Source of the DNA: Bryobacteraceae bacterium
Lineage (GTDB): Bacteria > Acidobacteriota > Terriglobia > Bryobacterales > Bryobacteraceae
NCBI GenBank assembly: GCA_019187195.1
Contig: JABAQT010000001.1
Coordinates: 1 to 33,942 of the forward strand
DNA length: 33,942 nt
Direction of reading: 5' to 3'
Shown here: positions 15,751 to 23,528 of the stretch, piece after piece
Layout: each line of letters begins with the position of its first letter
Numbering within the stretch: position 1 is the stretch's first letter
Position numbers and translations under genes: made by a program
The notes under the pieces: generated by a model
What the model was told of the DNA's origin: nothing
Databases searched by the model: none
What the model saw: only the letters and a program-made list of their open reading frames with translations

Positions 15751-16522
15751 GCACATGATTCAGGTATCGAACCTGCGGAAGGAATTCGGCAACCAGGCAG
15801 CGCTGGATGGGATTTCATTCAGCGTGGAGAAGGGCGAGTGTTTCGCGCTGTTGGGTCCGAACGGAAGCGGAAAATCGACCGCGCTGAAATGCATCGCGGG
15901 ACTGGTCCGGCCATCGTCGGGGAGAGTCCTGATCGCGGGAATAGACACGGAGCGGCAAGGACGCGCGTCCCGGAGACTGCTATCGTACCTGCCACAGCAG
16001 GTGACATTCCCGAGCCATTTGCGAACGCGCGAGGTGCTCGAGTTCCACGCGAAGCTGCGGAACCTGCCTGGCGGGAGAGTGGACGAGGTGATGGAGACAC
16101 TCGGATGCGAGGCTTTTGAGAGACGCTTCGTATCGGAGCTTTCCGGCGGCATGCGCCAGCGCCTGGCGATCGCGGTGGCATGCCTGCCTGACGTTCCACT
16201 GTTGATGTTGGACGAGCCGACGGCGAGTCTTGATCCCGAGAGCGCGGCGGGGTTCCGGCGCCTGTTGTGGGATCTGAAACTGGCTGGGAAGACGATCGTG
16301 TTTGCGACGCACGTACTGGCTGACGTGGAGAAACTGGCGGACCGGATTGCGATTCTGGTGAATGGAAAGCTGCCGGCCGTGAAGACGCTGGAGGAATCCG
16401 GCCTGAAGCAGTTCGGCTGCGAAGAGATTTACTTGAGGTATCTGCATGCGTACGATGAGCGTGGCGCTGCTGATGGCGCTGAGCGCGTGTCAATCCCATG
16501 CGCCGCAGCCGGTTCCGATTGA
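15743..16522 (+). CDS. nosF: NosF, ABC ATPase of the NosDFY complex
   Basis: 259 residues. Walker A GPNGSGKST (38-46), Q-loop near Q85/Q86, signature LSGGMRQ (133-139), Walker B LLMLDEP (153-159) and switch H190 are all present, so it should be an active ATPase. An ATG at 15755 (MIQVSN...) is an equally good start; neither has a strong Shine-Dalgarno. The last 25 residues overlap the nosL coding region and are probably poorly constrained. It powers NosY in the NosDFY machine that loads the copper-sulfide centre. Confidence 0.94.
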   Translation: MDRHMIQVSNLRKEFGNQAALDGISFSVEKGECFALLGPNGSGKSTALKCIAGLVRPSSGRVLIAGIDTERQGRASRRLLSYLPQQVTFPSHLRTREVLEFHAKLRNLPGGRVDEVMETLGCEAFERRFVSELSGGMRQRLAIAVACLPDVPLLMLDEPTASLDPESAAGFRRLLWDLKLAGKTIVFATHVLADVEKLADRIAILVNGKLPAVKTLEESGLKQFGCEEIYLRYLHAYDERGAADGAERVSIPCAAAGSD

Positions 16523-16892
16523 ACCGGCGGACATGTGCGGGCACTGCCGGATGGCGATCTCGCAGAAGCAGTTCGCGGCCGAGGCATTCGACGCCGCCGA
16601 GAACGTGGTGAAGTTTGATGATGCGGGATGCATGCTGCGGTGGCTCGTCCGGCAGGAGAAGGAGGCGGTGGCGATTTACGCCGTGGATTATGCCAGCCGG
16701 GACTGGCTGGAGGCAAAGACGGCGATGTATGTTCGCACGAAACGAGTGGCGACGCCGATGGGCGGCGGCATTCTCGCCTTCGCCGGGCGGGCCCAGGCGG
16801 AGGCGGCGGCAAGGGAGTTCGGCGGTGTGGTGAAGACGTTTTCGGAACTATTGCAGGACAAGATGGAATGGAACTCAACGCAGTCTCGCTAA
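16446..16892 (+). CDS. nosL: NosL, copper-binding lipoprotein
   Basis: 148 residues. Lipobox LSAC gives an N-terminal lipid cysteine at residue 15. The mature part begins with the Cu(I)-binding segment MCGHCRM (C31, C34, M36) and contains the NosL/MerB-like fold pattern DDAGCML...YAVDYASRDWLEA. NosL delivers Cu(I) to NosD/NosZ. The gene starts 77 bp inside nosF and its 3' end overlaps nosY by 25 bp. The order F-L-Y places it between the two ABC subunits. Confidence 0.93.
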   Translation: MRTMSVALLMALSACQSHAPQPVPIEPADMCGHCRMAISQKQFAAEAFDAAENVVKFDDAGCMLRWLVRQEKEAVAIYAVDYASRDWLEAKTAMYVRTKRVATPMGGGILAFAGRAQAEAAAREFGGVVKTFSELLQDKMEWNSTQSR

Positions 16893-17698
16893 TTGCGCGG
16901 CAGGAAATGACGGTGTGCTCGCGGAGCCGCTGGCTGGTTGGATTTGCCGCGGTGTTCGGCATGCTCTCGCTGGCCATTGCGTATTTCGGCACGGTAACCG
17001 CGGGCTCGGCCGGGATACAGGGATTCGAGCGCACGGCCGCCAGCATGGTGAGCCTTGTGCTGTATCTGGTTCCGCTGTTGGGGCTGATGCTCGCCGGCTT
17101 TCACATATCCACCGAGCGGCCGGAGAATGAACTGCTGTTTTCCCAACCCGTGGAACGCCGGGACATTCTGTTCGGCCGCCTGTTGGGAATGTTCGCGACC
17201 ATGTCGGTGGCGATCGCCGCGGGATTCGGGCTTTCGGGCGGTGTGATTCTGGCGGAGACCGGCCCGGAGGGGGTGTTGCGATTCCTGGGGGTGATCGGGC
17301 TCACGCTATTGCTTTCGGCAGTTTTTCTGGGGATGGGCGCGGCGATCGGGCTGATGTCGAAGTCGCGCGCGCAGGCGTTGGGCGCCGCTTTGGGGGCGTG
17401 GTTCTTCTTCGTGATTTTCTATGATCTCGCGGTGATGGGGATGACGTTTGTTCTACGCGAGCGTACGGCGAACAACATGATTTTCCTCTCGCTCTTCGGC
17501 AATCCGGTGGGGCTGGCGCGCGTGCTGAGTCTGACGACGCTGAGCGACCCGGCCATATTCGGGCCCGCGGGAGCGGCACTGCTGAAATTCTTAGGAGGAA
17601 CAGTACAGGCCTATGCGGCGCTGACGATAGGTCTGTGCGCATGGATTATCGCGCCACTGGCGCTTGCGGCGCGCATGATCCGGCGAATCGATCTGTAA
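16868..17698 (+). CDS. nosY: NosY, ABC permease of the NosDFY complex
   Basis: 276 residues from ATG 16868 (AGGACAAG just upstream), overlapping nosL by 25 bp. Six membrane helices are predicted, in the ABC-2-type NosY arrangement. An early FHISTERPENELLFSQPVERRDIL segment is typical of NosY. It is the last gene of the operon; only a short imperfect hairpin (CCGA/TCGG) follows the stop and no clear terminator is seen. Confidence 0.9.
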   Translation: MELNAVSLIARQEMTVCSRSRWLVGFAAVFGMLSLAIAYFGTVTAGSAGIQGFERTAASMVSLVLYLVPLLGLMLAGFHISTERPENELLFSQPVERRDILFGRLLGMFATMSVAIAAGFGLSGGVILAETGPEGVLRFLGVIGLTLLLSAVFLGMGAAIGLMSKSRAQALGAALGAWFFFVIFYDLAVMGMTFVLRERTANNMIFLSLFGNPVGLARVLSLTTLSDPAIFGPAGAALLKFLGGTVQAYAALTIGLCAWIIAPLALAARMIRRIDL

Positions 17699-17784
17699 CC
17701 GATTGTTTCGGCTTTCGGTTCAAGAAGAGGAGGCGAATGTTCGGCGCCCGGCGATTCGACGGTGTGGTTGAGGCGCGGGACAGT

Positions 17785-17790
17785 TAAGCT
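17785..17790 (+). promoter_or_regulatory. -10-like TAAGCT before the stress-protein gene
   Basis: A TAnnnT hexamer 6 nt before ATG 17797, compatible with a leaderless transcript. A GAAGG one base from the ATG is too close to act as a normal ribosome-binding site. Confidence 0.35.
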
Positions 17791-17796
17791 GAAGGT

Positions 17797-18609
17797 ATGC
17801 CCGTCCGAAGTGTCCTGTTTCCCGTGGATTTCTCTCCACACTGCCGTTTGGTTACGAACGTAGTGGCTGACTTTGCGCGGCGCTTTGGGGCGGAGGTGAC
17901 GGTTCTGCACGCGTTGGACCTGCCTCCAGGGGCGTACGCGGATTGGATTGCGTTCCTGAACCTTGTGGATCTCGAGAACGTCAAAGCCCATCTGCGGCGG
18001 CAGTTGGAATGGTTCGGCAGGGAGCAGTTCGCGGGAGTGGATGTAAGGCGCGTGCTGGTGGACGGGAGCGCGGGTCCGGCGATAGCAGAGTATGCGAAGA
18101 CGCACGGGGTGGATGCGGTGATGATGCCGACGCGAGGGCTGAACAAGTTCCGCGAATTGCTGCTCGGGTCGGTGACAGCGCACGTGCTGCACGAAGCGGA
18201 ATGCCCGGTATGGACAGAGGCCCACAACGCGATGGAGGTGGAGCCGGCGGCGGAGTTCCGCAAAATTCTGTGCGCCGTGGACCTGTCGCAAGCAAGCGAG
18301 GGCGTATTCGGGTGGGCCAAACAGGTGGCGGCCGGATATGGCGCGCCGCTGCGGGTGGCGCACGTAATCGAGAAGGGCGGAGCGGAAGCGGAGATCAGCG
18401 CGCGGCAACGCTGGAGTGCGTTTGCCGACGGCTGGGACATCGAGATCCGCACGGGACATGTAAGCGAGGAAATTTGCGCGGCGGCGAAGGAGCACGAGTC
18501 CGACCTGGTGGTGATCGGGAGGGGGGCGATCCGGGGAAAACTGGGGAGGTTCCGGAGCCATGCCCAGGCGATTATACGGAAATCCCCGTGCGCGGTATGG
18601 AGCGTGTAG
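17797..18609 (+). CDS. Tandem-domain universal stress protein (UspA family)
   Basis: 270 residues made of two Usp domains (2-140 and 154-270). Domain 1 starts with the usual ILFPVDFS-type strand and keeps a nucleotide-loop segment (T112-R-G ... LLLGSVT). The second glycine of the G-x2-G motif is replaced by Lys. Domain 2 starts ILCAVDLS and has VIGRG but lacks the GS(V/T) part, so it may not bind ATP. The gene lies 98 bp after nosY on the same strand and could share its transcript; stress proteins of this type often sit near respiratory genes. It converges with the FkbM gene, 9 bp away. Confidence 0.87.
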   Translation: MPVRSVLFPVDFSPHCRLVTNVVADFARRFGAEVTVLHALDLPPGAYADWIAFLNLVDLENVKAHLRRQLEWFGREQFAGVDVRRVLVDGSAGPAIAEYAKTHGVDAVMMPTRGLNKFRELLLGSVTAHVLHEAECPVWTEAHNAMEVEPAAEFRKILCAVDLSQASEGVFGWAKQVAAGYGAPLRVAHVIEKGGAEAEISARQRWSAFADGWDIEIRTGHVSEEICAAAKEHESDLVVIGRGAIRGKLGRFRSHAQAIIRKSPCAVWSV

Positions 18610-18618
18610 GGAGAGATA

Positions 18619-19521
18619 TCAGGGGAAGAAATAGAGCACGTCGGGACGTACACCGTGGCCCGCTTCGGCGCACGGGCCGCAGGCGGATTTGTAATCGGGA
18701 TAGGCGGCGCGGATGACTTCGGGGATGCGCTTGGGATGATCGGGGGCGTGATAGGCGGAGATCGCCATGCGGGGTTTGAATTTGGCGAGAGTGGCGCGCG
18801 CGCCGAGCAGGGCGTTGGGTTCGGCTCCCTCGATATCCATCTTGATGTAATCGACGCGCTCGAGTTTCAACTCATCAGCGAGTTTGTCAATGGTGGTGAG
18901 GGGGACGCGCTCGACGTGATCCCATCCTTGTTTGTCGATGACAAAGCTGTCGGCGGCCGAGTTGGTGGGGTCAATGTGAAGTTCCAGGATGTCGTCCTTG
19001 TCCCAGACGCCCTTGGGGTAGACGATGACACGGCCGGCGGCGATTTCGCCGGAAAAGTTGCGGCGAAGGCATTCGATGTTTTCGGGAGCAGGTTCGATGG
19101 CGACGACTTTGGCGGCCCCGGCGCGGAGAGCGTGGCGGGTGAAGACGCCGACGTTCGCTCCGCAATCGAGGACGATTTCACCCGACTTGACGCCATGTCC
19201 GTCGCGGCCGTAGATGTCGCGCGCCTGTTCGGCGAGATTGAAGGGCAGAACGTACTTGCTACGAGTGGGGATCCAATACCTGCCGTTCGGCGTGTCGTAG
19301 AGGGAAAAGCCCTTGCCGTCTTCCTGGAGCAGTTTGCTTGCGCCGAGGATACGGTCCTTGGTGGAGATCTGGCTTCGGAGTTCGGCATCGCTCCGAATGG
19401 CGTTCGCCATGGGGCAGGCGGGACTGCGGCCCAGAAGGACCCAGGCAGCGAGGCGCGCGGGCGCATAGAAGTAACAGGTGATGCCCACTGCCAGGACGGC
19501 CAGAAGGAGAATCTTCTTCAT
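18619..19521 (-). CDS. Membrane-anchored FkbM-family methyltransferase
   Basis: 300 residues. An N-terminal hydrophobic helix (4-20) acts as a signal anchor or signal peptide. The SAM-dependent core has motif I DCGANVG (119-125), the acidic IEP (142-144) and the FkbM hallmark MDIEGAE (228-234). FkbM enzymes O-methylate sugars or polyketides; the substrate here is unknown. An N-terminal export signal is unusual for a SAM-dependent enzyme unless the catalytic domain faces the cytoplasm. The start ATG is 8 nt after a TATATT box. Confidence 0.85.
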   Translation of the reverse strand: MKKILLLAVLAVGITCYFYAPARLAAWVLLGRSPACPMANAIRSDAELRSQISTKDRILGASKLLQEDGKGFSLYDTPNGRYWIPTRSKYVLPFNLAEQARDIYGRDGHGVKSGEIVLDCGANVGVFTRHALRAGAAKVVAIEPAPENIECLRRNFSGEIAAGRVIVYPKGVWDKDDILELHIDPTNSAADSFVIDKQGWDHVERVPLTTIDKLADELKLERVDYIKMDIEGAEPNALLGARATLAKFKPRMAISAYHAPDHPKRIPEVIRAAYPDYKSACGPCAEAGHGVRPDVLYFFP

Positions 19522-19529
19522 TCACCGTG

Positions 19530-19535
19530 AATATA
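19530..19535 (-). promoter_or_regulatory. -10 box TATATT before the FkbM gene
   Basis: TATATT on the minus strand with 8 nt to the ATG at 19521, so the expected leader is about 1-2 nt. Confidence 0.4.
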
Positions 19536-19571
19536 GCAAGTGTGGAACAGGGGATGCGATGAGGCGGGAAG

Positions 19572-21068
19572 TCAGCGGACGGCTCCGATGGCAGCGTAGA
19601 TGGCGTGTCCGCCGCCGCGGAGCGGGCGGCCGTAGGAGACGGTGAGGGTCATGGCTCCGGTAAGGGCGATTTTGGTCTGAACGCCGGCATCGATGAACCA
19701 GGAGCGGGAGAAGCGATGGCGGAAGTCCTGAACACGAGCGACGTCGAGGAAGGGGCCGGCGCTGACGCGGAGCAGGGTGTATTCGAAAAGCTGCTTGTCG
19801 AGTTCGGTGTTGGAAAGAAAGTAGGAGGCGGCAATGGGGGCGCTGCCCTTCTTTCCGGAAAGGGTTCCGGAGTGGCCGCGGAGCCACAGCTCGCTGTCAC
19901 GTTCGACGCCGATGAGAAACAGTTCGTCGAACGGGGCCGGGCCGATGATTTTGCCGGCACGGGCCCGGGTGTTGATTTCATAGTCCCGGCCACGCGGTTG
20001 TGGAAGCCAGCGGGCGGCAAGTCCTGCCTGTCCCCGGGAGTAGAGGCCGCCGCCCGCGGAGAAGAGGCGGGCGAGGTCCCAGGCGGCGGTTCCATCGAGA
20101 GTGAAACGATGTTCAGGGAGGTCGAGGAGGCGGAGGGCGGCGGCGGCGCGGTACTTGGCGGAGAAGCCGCCCGTGAAGGGGGCTCCGCGGAAATGGCGCG
20201 AGGCGGCGATGAGGGCCATTGTCCAGGAGAAGCGGCCAGTGGGGATGGAACGCAGAGCGGCGCCCGCTTCGATCCGGGCCAGACGGAAGTCGGAGGGCGC
20301 CTCGAGGTTCCAGGTTTCCGAGCGGGCATCGGCGTAGAGCGTATAGCGCCACTTGGGATCGCCTCGAAATGGGGCGGAGAAAGATGACATGATTCTCCGT
20401 TTTTGCGCATCCCACCGCAGGAGGTTCGACCAGTTGCCGGCGCCGGCGACATCGCGGAAATCGGCGTAGAGGGTTTGGTAGGGGAGACCTCCGGCGGCGG
20501 CGGCCATGGGAAGCCAGGGTGAGGAATTTGTCCAATGGAGAATGGCATCGAACTGTTCCGAAGGCTTGGCTTGAAGTTCGAGGTTATAGGCGGTGAAAAG
20601 TTGGAGCGCATCGAGCCGCGCCCTGGTGGCATGAAAGGCGTCCAGCGTGAGCAGGGCGGCGGGAGAGAATGCCATGGCGCGGTCGAGCAGGACGGCGTGG
20701 GTGGGTGAAGGAGGGTCGATCGAAACAGCGCCAAGGCGAGGTTTACCGATGCGGTTCCAGTATTTCAGCGCCGCCTCAATGTTACGGTCGAGGAAGTAGA
20801 GCGTGCCGAGGAAATCATTGCCGTACGGATCGCGGGGATCGAGGCGCAGGGCGAGCCGGAGATAGCGCTTCGCGGAGGCATGGTCGCCGTTGCGATAGGC
20901 GATGCCGGCGAGTTCCAAGGGGTAGCGCTTGTCGGATGGGGAGTTCGCCCAGGCGGCTTCGAAGACCTGGCGGGCCGCTTCCCACTGTCCGGCGCGCGCC
21001 AAGTCCAGACCTCGCTGGTAGCCGTCCACATCCCAACCGGCAAAGAACAGAAGGAGCGGAGCGATCAC
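19572..21068 (-). CDS. TPR protein with C-terminal Omp85-like beta-barrel
   Basis: About 498 residues from a GTG at 21068 that overlaps the peptidase stop (GTGA). A longer ATG start at 21119 would add 17 charged residues before the hydrophobic leader and is less likely. After the leader come about three TPR motifs (about 13-108) and a helical linker. From about residue 195 to the end, strands alternate in an outer-membrane-barrel pattern. Features resemble Omp85/BamA/TpsB barrels: SFSAPFRGDPKWRYTLYADAR, LWLRGHSG (an RGY-like motif, 397-399), PFLDVARV and a final SYGRPLRGGG segment. No POTRA domain is obvious; TPRs may replace it. It is the last gene of a three-gene operon. Confidence 0.7.
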   Translation of the reverse strand: MIAPLLLFFAGWDVDGYQRGLDLARAGQWEAARQVFEAAWANSPSDKRYPLELAGIAYRNGDHASAKRYLRLALRLDPRDPYGNDFLGTLYFLDRNIEAALKYWNRIGKPRLGAVSIDPPSPTHAVLLDRAMAFSPAALLTLDAFHATRARLDALQLFTAYNLELQAKPSEQFDAILHWTNSSPWLPMAAAAGGLPYQTLYADFRDVAGAGNWSNLLRWDAQKRRIMSSFSAPFRGDPKWRYTLYADARSETWNLEAPSDFRLARIEAGAALRSIPTGRFSWTMALIAASRHFRGAPFTGGFSAKYRAAAALRLLDLPEHRFTLDGTAAWDLARLFSAGGGLYSRGQAGLAARWLPQPRGRDYEINTRARAGKIIGPAPFDELFLIGVERDSELWLRGHSGTLSGKKGSAPIAASYFLSNTELDKQLFEYTLLRVSAGPFLDVARVQDFRHRFSRSWFIDAGVQTKIALTGAMTLTVSYGRPLRGGGHAIYAAIGAVR

Positions 21069-21538
21069 CGCGGATTCCGGGGTACGGCGAGAAGGGTCCA
21101 GTTTTCGCCTGCGGTCCAACTCTTGAGGAAAGCGGGGCGGCCGAGCTTGCGGAGTTTACGATCCGCCGGATCGTTGACGGAGACGGTGGAATCATCGATG
21201 CCCGCGACGACGACATAGTGGCGAGGACTGCCGCCCAGGCAAACGATCAGGGGGCGGCCCTTGGCGAGGTGACTTTCGAGATCGCGCCATTCGCCGCGAA
21301 AGGCGAAAGCGCGGAAGCCGTTTTGCTCGAGATAGCGAACCATGGCGCTTTCGTAGATGCCGCGCGCGCGGGGCGAATAGAGTTCGTCAAAAATCCGCGC
21401 CTGGTCCGCGGGCTGGCGCCAGTATTGCATCACCATGGCAAGCACGGCGGCGCCACAGCCATTTTTCTGCTGGCGCAAGAAGGGGACATCGAGCCAGACG
21501 GCGGGCGCCGCGAGGAGAACTGCCAGAAGAGGGATCAC
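21065..21538 (-). CDS. Secreted C39-like cysteine peptidase
   Basis: 157 residues from GTG 21538, overlapping the upstream stop (GTGA). A short hydrophobic leader (1-13) precedes a compact papain-like C39 domain. The catalytic triad is C28 (QKNGCGAAVLAM), H107 (SPRHYVVVAGID) and D123 (NDPADRK). There is no ABC transporter domain. The nearest family known to me is the PA2778-type C39 peptidase. That family usually carries its own TPRs; here the TPRs are in the next gene. The substrate may be the PA2779-like protein encoded just before it. Confidence 0.85.
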   Translation of the reverse strand: MIPLLAVLLAAPAVWLDVPFLRQQKNGCGAAVLAMVMQYWRQPADQARIFDELYSPRARGIYESAMVRYLEQNGFRAFAFRGEWRDLESHLAKGRPLIVCLGGSPRHYVVVAGIDDSTVSVNDPADRKLRKLGRPAFLKSWTAGENWTLLAVPRNPR

Positions 21539-21939
21539 CTGGCCACGATGACGAGGATGATCACCGCGGTGGCAAGCGCGATGACGATGTAGGTGAGTTG
21601 TTGGTTGTTGAGCGCGCCGGCGGCGAGGTCGGCTTGGGCCTTGTCCGCGCGCGCGGCAAGACGGGCGAGTTCCTCATCGCTCAACAGAGCCACGGCCTGT
21701 TGAACCTGCCCGCTGTCGATTCTGACGGCGCGAAGGGCCTCCTGGACGGGGGTGCTGGAGAAGAACTTCCGCAGGCCGGCAAGCCGGGTCTGGCGCGTCT
21801 CCGAGGCGGAGACGGCCCGCTGGTGCAACTCGGTGAGGGGCACGACGTGATTCCCGGCGGCGTAGGTGGTCATGACCGGGACCACGGCGCTCAACATCCA
21901 AACGACTGCATTCCGCATTCCTCCCTGGGAAAGGAACAT
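21535..21939 (-). CDS. PA2779-family small membrane/exported protein
   Basis: 134 residues with a strong AGGAGGTG 5 nt before ATG 21939. Layout: signal peptide (about 1-28), a helical region with the family pattern LxxFFxxxxVQEALxxxxIDxxxVxxxVALLSDEELARLAxR, then a C-terminal hydrophobic helix ending in VAR. The hydrophobic-plus-basic tail resembles a sorting or anchoring signal. PA2779-type proteins have no established function and usually neighbour PA2778-type C39 peptidases, as here. It heads the three-gene operon. Confidence 0.8.
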   Translation of the reverse strand: MFLSQGGMRNAVVWMLSAVVPVMTTYAAGNHVVPLTELHQRAVSASETRQTRLAGLRKFFSSTPVQEALRAVRIDSGQVQQAVALLSDEELARLAARADKAQADLAAGALNNQQLTYIVIALATAVIILVIVAR

Positions 21940-21944
21940 CCGGA

Positions 21945-21952
21945 CACCTCCT
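21945..21952 (-). promoter_or_regulatory. Strong ribosome-binding site of the PA2779-like gene
   Basis: AGGAGGTG on the minus strand, 5 nt before ATG 21939. It fixes the start and contrasts with the many starts in the window that lack a Shine-Dalgarno. Confidence 0.7.
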
Positions 21953-22035
21953 GGTTATATACGTTGAATCCTCGAATGCTTTGCCTTGAGCTGATACGGG
22001 GAGGCGCTCAGAGCGGCGATCTTCGTTTCAGTTTA

Positions 22036-23472
22036 TCATCCACGCCCGCCGAATACGGCCTGATTGACGACACGGCCTTTCACGTCACGGTGCTCGATGA
22101 CGAGCGGGCTGTCCTTACCGGGATTGACGCGCGCATAGACGAAGCCGCCTTTGATGCGAAGGAAGCGATGGTAGCGCTTGTCCTCGCCTTCACTGGGGGG
22201 AACGGCGTGCGCGTCGCTGGCGGGACCGCAGCCAAATTCGTGGAGCCCGGTTTCGGGATCGACGGAGTGGTACTGCCAGTGGCGGTCGCCATTCATGAGG
22301 ATGACGTGACCTTCAACGTGACTGCGCAGCCAGCGGCGAATCTCGCGGCCTTCGGTGGCGAAAGCGGGATCGGCATGGTTGTCATTCTTGCGCTTGTGGT
22401 CGGGGCCGATGACGGGATCGGGGTTGACGATGATTTTCCAGCGGGCGGTGCTCTTTTCGAGCGTGTCCTTGAGCCACTGTTTCTGGACGGTTCCCCAGAT
22501 GGTTTTCGCGGGGCCGTCGGGCATGGTGTTCGCGGAGCGGTAATCGCGGGCTTCGGGGAGCCAGACTTCGAGATCGGCTCCCCAGCGGAAACGGCGGTAG
22601 AGCGGATCGCGCGGGATGGGCGAGGGCGTCTGTTCGCGGAAGATGGGCTGGCCTCGTTCGAAGGTGAAGGGAGCCTGCCTTGGTGGTTTCAGGCCGGGCC
22701 AGCAGTCATCGGAGACGGTGTCGTGGTCGTCCTTTTGCCAGTAGCCGGGAAGCGCGCGAAGACAGGAGGAGAGCGTAGGGAGGCTGTACATTCGCGCCCA
22801 GTGGTAGCGGGCGGCAGCTTCGCTGTTTACGATGGGATCCTCGGAATCGTAGTAGACATTGTCGCCGCAGGAGACCAGGAAGGCGGGTTTGAGCTTCTCG
22901 AGAGCGTCGTAGATCCAGAAGCCGTCTTCGCGGTCCATGCGGCAATACATCTGGCAACTGGAGAGTGCGAATTCGACGGGTATGGGAAGACCGGGCGGAG
23001 GCGCGGTGCGGAAGGAGCCGGTGAGCGCGCCGTCCGCGCGCCTGGACCGGGATTCCTTCGATTCGACGGAGAAGCGGTAGTGAGTGGCGGGTTGGAGGCC
23101 GGCGAGGCGGAACTGGTGGACGAAATCACGAGTGGGATCGACCTCGGTCCAGGATTCGACGCGCTTCTTTCCGCGGCCGGAGACGGGTTCGATGGTGAGG
23201 CGCACGTATCCGTTGCCGCCGGGGCAGGCTCCCTCGAGGGTATCGGCGCTGAGATCGGGATCGAGGATGGAGGCATCCTTGCCATGACCGCGGCGGCGCA
23301 CGCCGTTGTCGAGGCGGAAGGGGGCGCTGGTCCGGCGGGTCCAGATGACGGCCGACTCGGGAGTGACCTCGCCAATCTTGAGCCCGGTGGCCTGATGCGG
23401 TTCCGGGGCGGGTTTGCCATAAAGCGAAGCGGCGGCGAGCGCGCCTAACAGTTCCCGTCTTGTGGAAGACAT
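22036..23472 (-). CDS. PhoD-type alkaline phosphatase/phosphodiesterase (Tat-exported)
   Basis: 478 residues from ATG 23472; an ATG at 23484 would add four residues. The N-terminus (STRRELLGA) is a twin-arginine signal. A beta-sandwich domain (about 30-150) with GEVTPESAVIWTR precedes the metallophosphatase core: SSCQMY, SCGDNVYYDSEDP, WQKDDHD, EVWLPEARDYRS and NGDRHW. These supply the metal and phosphate ligands of the PhoD family. It probably releases phosphate from phosphodiesters outside the cytoplasm. It is divergent from the CorA-like gene, with 56 bp between the starts. Confidence 0.88.
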   Translation of the reverse strand: MSSTRRELLGALAAASLYGKPAPEPHQATGLKIGEVTPESAVIWTRRTSAPFRLDNGVRRRGHGKDASILDPDLSADTLEGACPGGNGYVRLTIEPVSGRGKKRVESWTEVDPTRDFVHQFRLAGLQPATHYRFSVESKESRSRRADGALTGSFRTAPPPGLPIPVEFALSSCQMYCRMDREDGFWIYDALEKLKPAFLVSCGDNVYYDSEDPIVNSEAAARYHWARMYSLPTLSSCLRALPGYWQKDDHDTVSDDCWPGLKPPRQAPFTFERGQPIFREQTPSPIPRDPLYRRFRWGADLEVWLPEARDYRSANTMPDGPAKTIWGTVQKQWLKDTLEKSTARWKIIVNPDPVIGPDHKRKNDNHADPAFATEGREIRRWLRSHVEGHVILMNGDRHWQYHSVDPETGLHEFGCGPASDAHAVPPSEGEDKRYHRFLRIKGGFVYARVNPGKDSPLVIEHRDVKGRVVNQAVFGGRG

Positions 23473-23479
23473 GGTATGG

Positions 23480-23485
23480 AGCATA
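23480..23485 (-). promoter_or_regulatory. -10-like TATGCT of the phoD-type gene
   Basis: TATGCT on the minus strand, 7 nt before ATG 23472. It overlaps the alternative ATG at 23484 and so favours the shorter start. Confidence 0.35.
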
Positions 23486-23514
23486 TCGGAAAACGGCCGG
23501 GGCCGCTATCCCGG

Positions 23515-23520
23515 TATAAT
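23515..23520 (+). promoter_or_regulatory. -10 box TATAAT of the CorA-like gene
   Basis: A perfect TATAAT, 8 nt before ATG 23529, giving an expected leader of about 2 nt. It lies back to back with the divergent promoter of the phosphatase gene. No -35 consensus is visible. Confidence 0.5.
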
Positions 23521-23528
23521 CACGTCCG

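Noticed and set aside
21598..23448. 616-codon plus-strand frame opposite the phosphatase gene
   Set aside because: Gly/Val/Asp-rich shadow of the PhoD-type gene; it also runs across two genes on the other strand.
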